From contig JANQGB010000289.1 of the NCBI GenBank assembly GCA_028277545.1, positions 1 through 7,739 of the forward strand: a stretch of 7,739 bases of DNA, read 5' to 3'. This DNA comes from Phycisphaerae bacterium. Its GTDB lineage: Bacteria; Planctomycetota; Phycisphaerae; UBA1845. A model generated the notes under the pieces. That model worked only from the letters and a program-made list of their open reading frames with translations, did not search any database and had not been told where the DNA came from. Positions 1-5,223 of this stretch are shown here, one piece after another; position 1 is the first letter of the stretch, and the number at the start of each line of letters is the position of its first letter. Position numbers and translations under genes: made by a program.

Positions 1-120
1 CCCGCTATGGTGCCCTCGGCCGTGGCCAGGATTCGATCCCCGTCCGCCAGGGCTACGGCGCAATGAAAGCGGGCCGTTCGGCGCTCGAATCCTGGCCACG
101 GCCGAGGGCACCATAGCGGG
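1..120. repeat. 36-bp perfect inverted repeat at the window edge
   Basis: Bases 1-36 are the exact reverse complement of bases 85-120, separated by a 48-base loop. The right arm lies inside the conserved part of rdgB, so the right arm is the native copy and the left arm is a folded-back copy of it. A perfect long-armed palindrome at the first base of a sequence is typical of a chimeric read or a contig-end assembly artefact. A genuine inverted duplication cannot be excluded from this window. Bases 1-36 should not be trusted as the true upstream sequence of rdgB. Confidence 0.9.
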
Positions 121-298
121 GCGTATCGTCGACGATCCCCGCGGGAAGAACGGCTTCGGATACGATCCCCACTTCCTGGCCACCGAGTTCGGAACCACAA
201 CCGCCGAAATGCCGCCCGATCTGAAGAACCGCGTCAGCCATCGCGGCCGGGCCCTCCGAGCCATCGCCCCGGATCTGCACCGCCTGCTCGGCCGATGA
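2..298 (+). CDS. RdgB/HAM1 family XTP/dITP diphosphatase, C-terminal part only
   Basis: This is the 3' end of a gene for a house-cleaning pyrophosphatase that hydrolyses non-canonical purine triphosphates (dITP, XTP, ITP) to monophosphates, keeping them out of DNA and RNA. The reading frame is open from base 2, but family similarity is clear only from about base 86. There the protein reads ILATAEGTIAGRI, then the signature NGFGYDPHF, then T-A-E-M-P-P and K-N-R-V-SHRGRAL near the end; these motifs correspond to the substrate pocket and the C-terminal helix of the family. About 70 residues of the usual 190-200 are recognisable. The N-terminal nucleotide-binding part lies outside the window. The sequence before base 85 does not show the expected Ala-Arg-Phe/Tyr-Val-Cys block and overlaps the inverted repeat, so the upstream part may be an assembly error. 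The gene ends in TGA and runs toward the repeat island with no clear terminator. Confidence 0.85.
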   Translation, partial: PLWCPRPWPGFDPRPPGLRRNESGPFGARILATAEGTIAGRIVDDPRGKNGFGYDPHFLATEFGTTTAEMPPDLKNRVSHRGRALRAIAPDLHRLLGR

Positions 299-366
299 AG
301 GGACGGTTCCGCTCAGCGCCAGAGTCCGCACACCGCGCTACTGTGACCATATCCTGGCACATCCCA

Positions 367-474
367 GGTAGGGTGCATCTTGATGCACCATTTCGAGACG
401 CTGCGCGGCCCGCTATGCTGGTGCATCAAGATGCACCCTACACGTCTGGTGCGTTCCAACCGGAGCCGTCACGC
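367..474 (+). repeat. 108-bp hairpin repeat, copy A
   Basis: First of two direct copies; the second is at 3224-3331, with no indels and about six mismatches. The left half carries 22-nt inverted arms at 368-389 and 420-441 (GTAGGGTGCATCTTGATGCA and its complement). Each arm is itself nearly self-complementary (GGTGCATC-TT-GATGCACC), so the element can form one long hairpin or two small ones. A conserved non-palindromic tail follows, ending GGAGCCGTCACGC. The architecture resembles REP/BIME-type or MITE-like non-autonomous repeats of the GTAGGGTGC... kind. No protein is encoded; ORFs crossing it are spurious. Confidence 0.9.
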
Positions 475-749
475 TTAATCCCTTTGTAGTAGGGCATCTT
501 GCCGCGGCGTCGGCCAGGTTCAGTCCAGGAGGGTGAGGGCGAGCAAGGCAGGAGCCCGAACGTCCATGGAGGGGTCGGCTGTCCGGAGCCCACGGAGGAG
601 CGCAGGACTGGACGGATTCTGGCCGACACCGTACCCTGGATGTCCGGCGGGATTGAGAGTTTGCCCCCAAACAAAACTGTCTTTCATATATCCGTGTCTA
701 TAAAGCTAGACCAAACGCTGCGTAGTAAGGTCGAGGAGGCGAGGCAGTT
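475..749. other. Intergenic region without a supportable gene
   Basis: Between the repeat and the 147-aa ORF I see no convincing gene. Bases 489-501 (GTAGGGCATCTTG) look like a decayed half-arm of the adjacent repeat. Bases 520-640 are GC-rich with several GGAG-like runs. Bases 661-712 are markedly AT-richer than the surroundings and contain TTGCCC (661-666), an ATATAT stretch and TATAAA (699-704), which could be promoter elements for the ORF at 750, but no pair has good spacing and consensus. ORFs exist on both strands here (for example minus 438-674), but they read through the repeat and show no recognisable domain. Confidence 0.6.
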
Positions 750-1193
750 ATGAGCACTGACCCCCATAGCTCTCCGGTGGCTTCGATAAGAGTAGCGCAG
801 GCTGTTTATTACCTGGATGGCCTAGGGCGAAGAGTGGGGCAGAGTCACCGCGGTGAAGACGCCGCCTTTCAACTCCCGGGCGAGTCGTTACCCGAGGTCG
901 CCATCCAGGCCCTCATGACGGGCTATGACAGTCAATCTCTACGTGAGCTAGCTTCACTGGAGAAGCCGACTCGTCGAGAAGCCGGCCCGCTGTTTGAAGC
1001 TGCTGTTAGCGAACTCGGCCTGGAACCGGTTGATGATCTTGGCACTGCGTTCCTAGTGCTCGTCCGTGAAGTTGCTGAGAAAGTTGTTGCCGGAGGGAGA
1101 CAACCACTAGAGGGAGCTGCTGCGTTGGAGCATTTCTACTACCGCTTCTACGACCAGTTGTTTAGACTCTTACTCTCGAACTTCTCTGCGTGA
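750..1193 (+). CDS. Hypothetical protein, 147 aa, unrecognised
   Basis: An acidic, helix-rich small protein that I do not recognise. The ATG at 750 is preceded by a good ribosome binding site (GAGGAGG at 733-739), which supports it being translated. The central segment (residues about 50-95) has PEVAIQALMTGYDSQSLREL followed by K-P-T-R-R-E-A-G-P-L-F-E-A-A, a pattern like small conserved cytosolic proteins with no known role. The C-terminus is rich in aromatics and leucine (FYYRFYDQLFRLLL) without being a convincing membrane segment. The stop codon lies about 20 bp from the end of the opposing transposase-like gene, so the natural C-terminus may have been replaced by an insertion. No signal peptide or catalytic motif is visible. 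It is accessory cargo between two repeats; toxin, immunity or regulatory roles are all unproven. Confidence 0.55.
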   Translation: MSTDPHSSPVASIRVAQAVYYLDGLGRRVGQSHRGEDAAFQLPGESLPEVAIQALMTGYDSQSLRELASLEKPTRREAGPLFEAAVSELGLEPVDDLGTAFLVLVREVAEKVVAGGRQPLEGAAALEHFYYRFYDQLFRLLLSNFSA

Positions 1194-2790
1194 TGCGCGC
1201 ATGTCGATGGGGCTCAAGCGACTTGGCTCCTGTGAATTCGTGGATAGTATTCGCCGTGGATGATCAGTACGGTGCTCATGAGTGTATGACCCTTTTGGGT
1301 GAGGCGCCAACGACGACTGCGTGGAATTTTGGCGATCAGACCGTGGACGTGCAGTCGCTTGAGCAGTCGCGATACTCTGGCGCTTTGGCGGGTGCGTTCC
1401 CACTCAGCAGTTGTTGGCTTGAAGAGACGGCATCGAATGTCCTGATTGCGAAAGCCGTTGATGGCGTGCTCGCCGCGCATGGTAGCGGCGAAGAGTCGGA
1501 TGTCGTCCGTAGCGGCAGGGTTGAAGCCCCGGTAGGAGCGGTGGTTCTTGCGAATCGGCCGAGCCAGGGCCGGGAGGCCATGCCGGGCCTCAGTGGGATC
1601 CTCGACCGCAGTCAGGGCATCGAGATACCGACGGTTGGCGGCCAGCGAGACCTCGGCGTAACGAGGGAGGTTGCTGACCCGTTTGGCCATTGGATACCAG
1701 CCCATCACTTGCTCGCCGTGACGGATGCCGCTTCGCCAGACCTTGAACTCATAGGGACGATTGATAACGGTCTCCACACGCAGTACGCTCCCGTGCTTGT
1801 CGTACATTTTAATACCGTTGTTCTTCATCCGATGGCGAATGCGAGCGCCCGGCCAGCGTTTTCTGTAGTGATTGCCAATCTCGCCGGCGAAGTTCCCGTT
1901 GAGCTTCCGACCGAGGAAGGTCATTACGTCCTCGGCGCCGAAGCAGTGCGTGGCATGCTTCAGCAGGTTTTCATACAGGCCCGCCAGAGCAGCGGGACTT
2001 CGGAACATCAGGTCGGTGGCCAATTCGGCCTGTTCGGTGACCCAGTAATAGTCCATGCCTTTGAGCAGGTTCTTCATCAGTGGATTGACTCGGCGAGCCA
2101 GGGCAGTCAGCGTGCGGGGCCACTTCTTCTTGGCGAAGCGGTTGGCCAGACGCTGGGCTCGCCAGGGATCGTCGATCCAGCAGAAGGCGTTGTCCTGTTT
2201 CCGGTAGGCGATGCCGCACTGGTCCATCTTGCGGGCGAGCCAGTCGTGTCCGTTGAGGCAAACCTGAGTGGTGAAAGGGAACCAGGACGCAATCCGCACA
2301 TGCATGAGGCCAAGTTCGCGATCGACGAAATAGAAGTAGAAACAGAGGCATTTGCGGCGGGCAGAGACGATCTTCGGGCGGCGCTGCCCGTGGGCGATCT
2401 TGAAGCTCTGGCAGGCCTCAACGGCCGCGAGGATGCAGACCAGCCCCTCGGCGATCTGGTCACGCTCGGCGATGGCCCGGACACGCTCTTCCTTTCGAAC
2501 CGGGCCGGTCAAGTAGAGATACGGCCGTGCGGTTCGGTCGGCCATGGCCTTGGCGTGTTGCTTGATCAACTCGGACTGCCGGGCTACGAAAGTGCCGAAG
2601 TCCTTGATCCGCAGGCCTTGGCGGGCTATGAATTGCTCCATGGCCTCGGGCCATCCCAAGGGCAGATGGCCTTTGAAGAGAATCCGGTCGAAGCAAGAAA
2701 TGGTGCCGGTGATCTTGGCCTGATGCTTGTCGATGAATCGTTTCACGGCGTTCTGCGCTCCATGGTTGGGTGATCACTACCATGGTCAGG
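1194..2790 (-). mobile_element. Probable insertion element carrying one transposase-like gene; ends not defined
   Basis: A single 510-aa gene of a family that I recall as multicopy in environmental bacterial genomes sits alone, reversed relative to its neighbours, inside a repeat-bounded accessory segment, as an insertion sequence would. I looked for terminal inverted repeats and a target duplication on both sides and found none convincing. On the right, CCATGGT at 2760-2766 and ACCATGG at 2779-2785 form a 7-bp inverted repeat around TGATCA, which may be part of the promoter or end region. On the left, the palindrome TGCGCGCA occurs at about 1194-1201. The boundaries given are only the limits set by flanking ORFs. 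Confidence 0.4.
1214..2746 (-). CDS. Uncharacterised transposase-like conserved protein with C-terminal winged helix, 510 aa
   Basis: The protein belongs to a family of about 500 aa that is common in environmental genomes and usually annotated as hypothetical or, from its C-terminus, as a MarR-type regulator. Visible blocks in order: I-S-C-F-D-R near residue 20; KCLCFYFYFVDRELGL and NGHDWLA (132-171); Q-D-N-A-F-C-W-I-D-D (184-193); ATDLMFRSPAAL (243-254); F-L-G-R-K-L (277-282); I-K-M-Y-D-K-H-G-S-V-L-R-V-E-T (312-326); S-Y-R-G-F-N (404-409); G-F-R-N-Q-D-I-R; and a winged helix around 455-492 (V-S-R-L-L-K-R-L-H-V-H-G-L-I-A-K). The acidic residues D20, D142, D185, D192/193, D316 and E325 sit in the strongest motifs and are candidates for a metal site, but this is inference. 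Translation probably starts at GTG 2746; no in-frame ATG lies upstream before a stop, and GGAG at 2758-2761 is the ribosome binding site. The frame is intact and the length is full. Transposition is the likely role, not demonstrated here. Confidence 0.8.
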   Translation of the reverse strand: MKRFIDKHQAKITGTISCFDRILFKGHLPLGWPEAMEQFIARQGLRIKDFGTFVARQSELIKQHAKAMADRTARPYLYLTGPVRKEERVRAIAERDQIAEGLVCILAAVEACQSFKIAHGQRRPKIVSARRKCLCFYFYFVDRELGLMHVRIASWFPFTTQVCLNGHDWLARKMDQCGIAYRKQDNAFCWIDDPWRAQRLANRFAKKKWPRTLTALARRVNPLMKNLLKGMDYYWVTEQAELATDLMFRSPAALAGLYENLLKHATHCFGAEDVMTFLGRKLNGNFAGEIGNHYRKRWPGARIRHRMKNNGIKMYDKHGSVLRVETVINRPYEFKVWRSGIRHGEQVMGWYPMAKRVSNLPRYAEVSLAANRRYLDALTAVEDPTEARHGLPALARPIRKNHRSYRGFNPAATDDIRLFAATMRGEHAINGFRNQDIRCRLFKPTTAEWERTRQSARVSRLLKRLHVHGLIAKIPRSRRWRLTQKGHTLMSTVLIIHGEYYPRIHRSQVA

Positions 2791-3223
2791 CCGGAACGCC
2801 GCTTTTTCAATCGGAGCCGGTCAGAGCCTCTTTGGTTGCGGCCGAAGGCTGCTTTGGGGAGGAGTATGTGGATGGTGTGCAGATGGCCGCTCCACTAAGG
2901 TGGGAGTCCGTCTATGGGGACCAAGAAACCGAGACCCCTTCCGCGCTCAGTGCCATCAGATTAGAAGCAAGGGAGTTTATCGAACGAGGGACGATTGCAG
3001 GTAAGCATCCGTCGATCATTCACCATGGCTGAGCACAGCCAAGACACACGTGCCATCGCGGTAGTATCCCCACGCGTTACCCAGGTGCCCAATACGGTGG
3101 CCAAGCGGATCCTCGCGCAACTCAACTATAATTCGACTGCACTCAGCGTACTCACTCATCTCGCCATGTCTCATGAAGCCGAGGGGAACCTCCGAACGCG
3201 CTGACTCGGTCAACAACACAGCG
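2774..3223. other. Segment with only weak small ORFs
   Basis: This stretch lies between the transposase-like gene and repeat copy B and shows no recognisable gene. The best candidates on the + strand are an ORF ending at 3032, possibly from the GTG at about 2868 behind GGGGAGGAG (protein tail S-A-L-S-A-I-R-L-E-A-R-E-F-I-E-R-G-T-I-A), and a 59-aa ORF 3025-3204 that overlaps it by 8 bases. A 67-aa ORF on the minus strand (3016-3219) competes for the same DNA. Base composition is lower in GC than in the housekeeping genes and similar to the ORF at 750, so this may be the other half of accessory DNA split by the insertion. I would not assign products. Confidence 0.4.
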
Positions 3224-3331
3224 GGTAGGGTGCATCTTGATGCACCGTTTCGAGAGACTGCGTGGCCCGCTATGCTGGTGCATCAAGATGCACCCTACAC
3301 GTTTGGCGCGTTCCAACCGGAGCCGTCACGC
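3224..3331 (+). repeat. 108-bp hairpin repeat, copy B
   Basis: Second copy of the repeat at 367-474, same orientation, collinear over 108 bases with about six substitutions, clustered in the spacer and just after the right arm. The 22-nt inverted arms are fully conserved, as expected if the hairpin is what is selected or mobilised. Similarity stops sharply on both sides. It lies upstream of the pdaD promoter. Confidence 0.9.
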
Positions 3332-3376
3332 GCGTCATCGCGGGCTGACACGTGGCAGGTCGCGGCCGGAGGCCGC

Positions 3377-3407
3377 TTGTTGTGTCGTTCGCTTCAGCCG
3401 CTATAAT
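3377..3407 (+). promoter_or_regulatory. Candidate sigma-70 promoter for pdaD-speY
   Basis: A perfect TATAAT is at 3402-3407, 52 bases before the pdaD start codon. The -35 side is poor: TTGTTG at 3377-3382 with 19-base spacing or TTGTGT at 3380-3385 with 16-base spacing, each matching three of six consensus bases. A GC hairpin (GCGGCC-GGA-GGCCGC, 3362-3376) lies immediately upstream and could insulate the promoter from upstream transcription. The short leader contains a small hairpin, CGCCA-CTT-TGGCG (3410-3422). Confidence 0.5.
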
Positions 3408-3459
3408 CCCGCCACTTTGGCGCGGACTGGCGTGTTGAATCCTCAGGAGACGACGGCGG

Positions 3460-4014
3460 ATGAGCGGCGAACTGGTACCCAAGGAGATGTTCTTCACCAA
3501 GGGCGTGGGCAAGCACCGCCATAAGCTGCAGTCGTTCGAGGCGGCGTTGCGGCATGCCCGGGTGGCTCCGTTCAACCTGGTCGGGGTGAGCAGCATCTTT
3601 CCGCCGGGATGCAGGATCGTCACCCGGGCCAACGGGCTGAAGAAGCTGCGCCCCGGGGCCATCGTGCACTGTGTGATGGCCGAGTCTCAGACCAACGAGC
3701 CGAACCGCCTGGTTTGCGCAGGCGTGGGGCTGGCGCTGCCGGCCGATAGCTCGCAGTATGGCTACATCTCCGAGCATCACGGTTACGGGCTGACCACCCG
3801 CAAGTGCGGCGATCTGGTCGAGGATATGGCCGCCTCGATGCTGGCCACCACCCAGGGGATCGAGCTGGACCCCGATACCGCCTACGACGAACGCCGCGAG
3901 ATTTATCGGGCCAAGGGACTCGCGGTGCGTACCCGGGATAATGTGCAGACGGCCGAGGGCGACAAGAACGGGCTGTGGACCACGGTCTTTGCGGCCGCCG
4001 TCTTCGTCTGCTAA
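3460..4014 (+). CDS. pdaD: Pyruvoyl-dependent arginine decarboxylase (EC 4.1.1.19)
   Basis: The enzyme decarboxylates L-arginine to agmatine in the cytosol, the first step of arginine-derived polyamine synthesis, using a protein-bound pyruvoyl group instead of PLP. The N-terminus has K-E-M-F-F-T-K-G-V-G-K-H, then V43-S-S-I-F-P-P-G-C51. In this family the proenzyme self-cleaves within the Ser-Ser pair, here predicted between Ser44 and Ser45, so that Ser45 becomes the pyruvoyl group at the start of the large alpha chain (45-184). Y-G-Y-I-S-E-H-H-G-Y-G (100-110) holds Glu105, matching the catalytic glutamate of the archaeal enzyme. At 184 aa it is slightly longer than the archaeal enzyme, with all key motifs present. 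AGGAGA at 3445-3450 is the ribosome binding site for ATG 3460. The speY-like gene starts 25 bases downstream on the same strand, so the two form an operon. Confidence 0.95.
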   Translation: MSGELVPKEMFFTKGVGKHRHKLQSFEAALRHARVAPFNLVGVSSIFPPGCRIVTRANGLKKLRPGAIVHCVMAESQTNEPNRLVCAGVGLALPADSSQYGYISEHHGYGLTTRKCGDLVEDMAASMLATTQGIELDPDTAYDERREIYRAKGLAVRTRDNVQTAEGDKNGLWTTVFAAAVFVC

Positions 4015-4039
4015 CGCGAATGGCGTGGAGTAACCTGGC

Positions 4040-5194
4040 ATGAACCGAGGTCACGAGAAGGGCGGCTGCAAAGGCCGGGATGCCTGGCTTAAGGGCCCGC
4101 AGATTGAGCCACTGAAGCTGGAGGGTAACGAGAGCGTCGCCGATCTGATCGACAACGTATACGCCCGCAGCGGTTTCAACGCCCGTCGCCTGGCGGAGGC
4201 GGCTCAGCTCGTCTCGCGCATGATCGACGATCAGGCCACCATCGGCCTGACCCTGGCCGGGGCAATGACACCGATTGGCATGAGCGGTGTGCTCATGTCA
4301 CTGATCGAGGCCGGCTTCATCGACGTCATGGTCTCGACCGGCGCGAACCTCTTCCACGACCTGGCCCGGCCCTACGACCTGCCCATGGTCCAGGGGCACC
4401 ACGAGGTGGATGACAACGCCCTGCTGGACGACGGCGTGGCGCGCATCTACGACGTGTTCATCACCGAGGACGACTTCATCCTGCCCACCGACGAAGCCGT
4501 GCTCAAGGCGGTCAAGCGGATCGACTTCACGCAGCCGTTCTCGACCGCAACGCTGCACAAGGCTCTGGGCGAGGTAATCCTGGAGACGGCCCCGCATCCC
4601 GAGAAGTCACTGCTGGCGACGGCGGCCAGGTACGATGTGCCGATCTACACCTCGTCGCCCGGAGACTCGGTTCTGGGGTTGATGCTGGTGCCGGCCTACC
4701 TGACCGATCGACCGATTGCCCTCAACCCGATCCTCGACGTGATCGAGCTGATGGCGCTGGTGTACCAGGCCGAGAAGACCGGCGCCATCGAAATCGGTGG
4801 GGGATCACCGAAGAACTTCTTCCTGCAGACGCAGCCCATGCTGCAGCAGATGCTGGGTGCCCACAGCAAGGGCGGGCACGACTACTTCGTGCAACTTACC
4901 ACCGACGCTCCGCATTGGGGAGGGCTGTCCGGGGCCACGCCGTCGGAAGCCAAGAGTTGGGGCAAGGTTCGCGACGCCCGGGAGAACAACGTGATCGTCT
5001 ATTCCTGCGCGTCGCTCACGTTGCCGGTAATCGCCCAGTACGTGCTGAATCGCAACCAGCCGCGGACTCCACGGCGACTCATGCAACGGCTCGGGGAGTG
5101 CACCGAGAAGCTGCGGGCTGCCACCGATAGGCACAAGGTGTTTGCCGGTGACCAACCTGGCTCGCCGAGTTTCGCGGATGTCTGGGACGCCTGA
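4040..5194 (+). CDS. speY: Deoxyhypusine synthase-like homospermidine biosynthesis protein
   Basis: A 384-aa member of the deoxyhypusine synthase (DHS) family. True DHS modifies archaeal/eukaryotic IF5A, which bacteria lack; a cyanobacterial homologue (SpeY in Anabaena) is required for homospermidine synthesis, so NAD-dependent aminobutyl transfer to make homospermidine is the likely role. Motifs: T-L-A-G-A-M-T-P (71-78) and V-S-T-G-A-N-L-F-H-D (98-107) in the NAD-binding region, where eukaryotic DHS has the acidic A-G-G-V-E-E-D; T-S-S-P-G-D-S (204-210); E-I-G-G-G-S-P-K-N-F with Lys258 at the position of the DHS catalytic lysine; and G-L-S-G-A-T-P-S-E-A-K-S-W-G-K (295-309). The start is ATG 4040 with GGAG at 4027-4030. 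Context with pdaD, which supplies agmatine, supports a polyamine role. Agmatinase is not in the window, so putrescine must be made elsewhere, or agmatine may be used directly. Full length, no defects seen. Confidence 0.88.
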   Translation: MNRGHEKGGCKGRDAWLKGPQIEPLKLEGNESVADLIDNVYARSGFNARRLAEAAQLVSRMIDDQATIGLTLAGAMTPIGMSGVLMSLIEAGFIDVMVSTGANLFHDLARPYDLPMVQGHHEVDDNALLDDGVARIYDVFITEDDFILPTDEAVLKAVKRIDFTQPFSTATLHKALGEVILETAPHPEKSLLATAARYDVPIYTSSPGDSVLGLMLVPAYLTDRPIALNPILDVIELMALVYQAEKTGAIEIGGGSPKNFFLQTQPMLQQMLGAHSKGGHDYFVQLTTDAPHWGGLSGATPSEAKSWGKVRDARENNVIVYSCASLTLPVIAQYVLNRNQPRTPRRLMQRLGECTEKLRAATDRHKVFAGDQPGSPSFADVWDA

Positions 5195-5196
5195 TC

Positions 5197-5220
5197 GCCC
5201 GCGGCGCCAGCCCGCCGGGC
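5197..5220. terminator. GC-rich hairpin between convergent genes
   Basis: Directly after the speY stop codon, GCCCGCGG (5197-5204) pairs with CCG-C-CGGGC (5212-5220) with a single bulged C and a 7-base loop. It sits in the 29-base gap between the converging speY and DUF3179 genes, where a bidirectional terminator is expected. No T-run follows on either strand, so if it terminates transcription it is not a classical intrinsic terminator. Confidence 0.35.
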
Positions 5221-5223
5221 AGG

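Noticed and set aside
295..489. 64-aa + strand ORF overlapping the rdgB stop (ATGA)
   Set aside because: It reads through the hairpin repeat. The same repeat-derived peptide appears in an ORF over copy B, so it is not a gene.
1190..2773. 527-aa ORF on the + strand overlapping the 147-aa gene stop by GTGA
   Set aside because: It lies antisense to the 510-aa transposase-like gene, whose minus-strand frame carries the conserved family motifs. The + frame shows no domain, so it is a high-GC shadow ORF.
2460..2810. 116-aa minus-strand ORF that could extend the transposase-like protein upstream by frameshift
   Set aside because: The GTG start at 2746 already gives the expected family N-terminus and has a ribosome binding site; the other frame reads nonsense through the gene.
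3394..4041. 215-aa minus-strand ORF
   Set aside because: Antisense to pdaD, which has clear family motifs; no recognisable domain in the minus frame.
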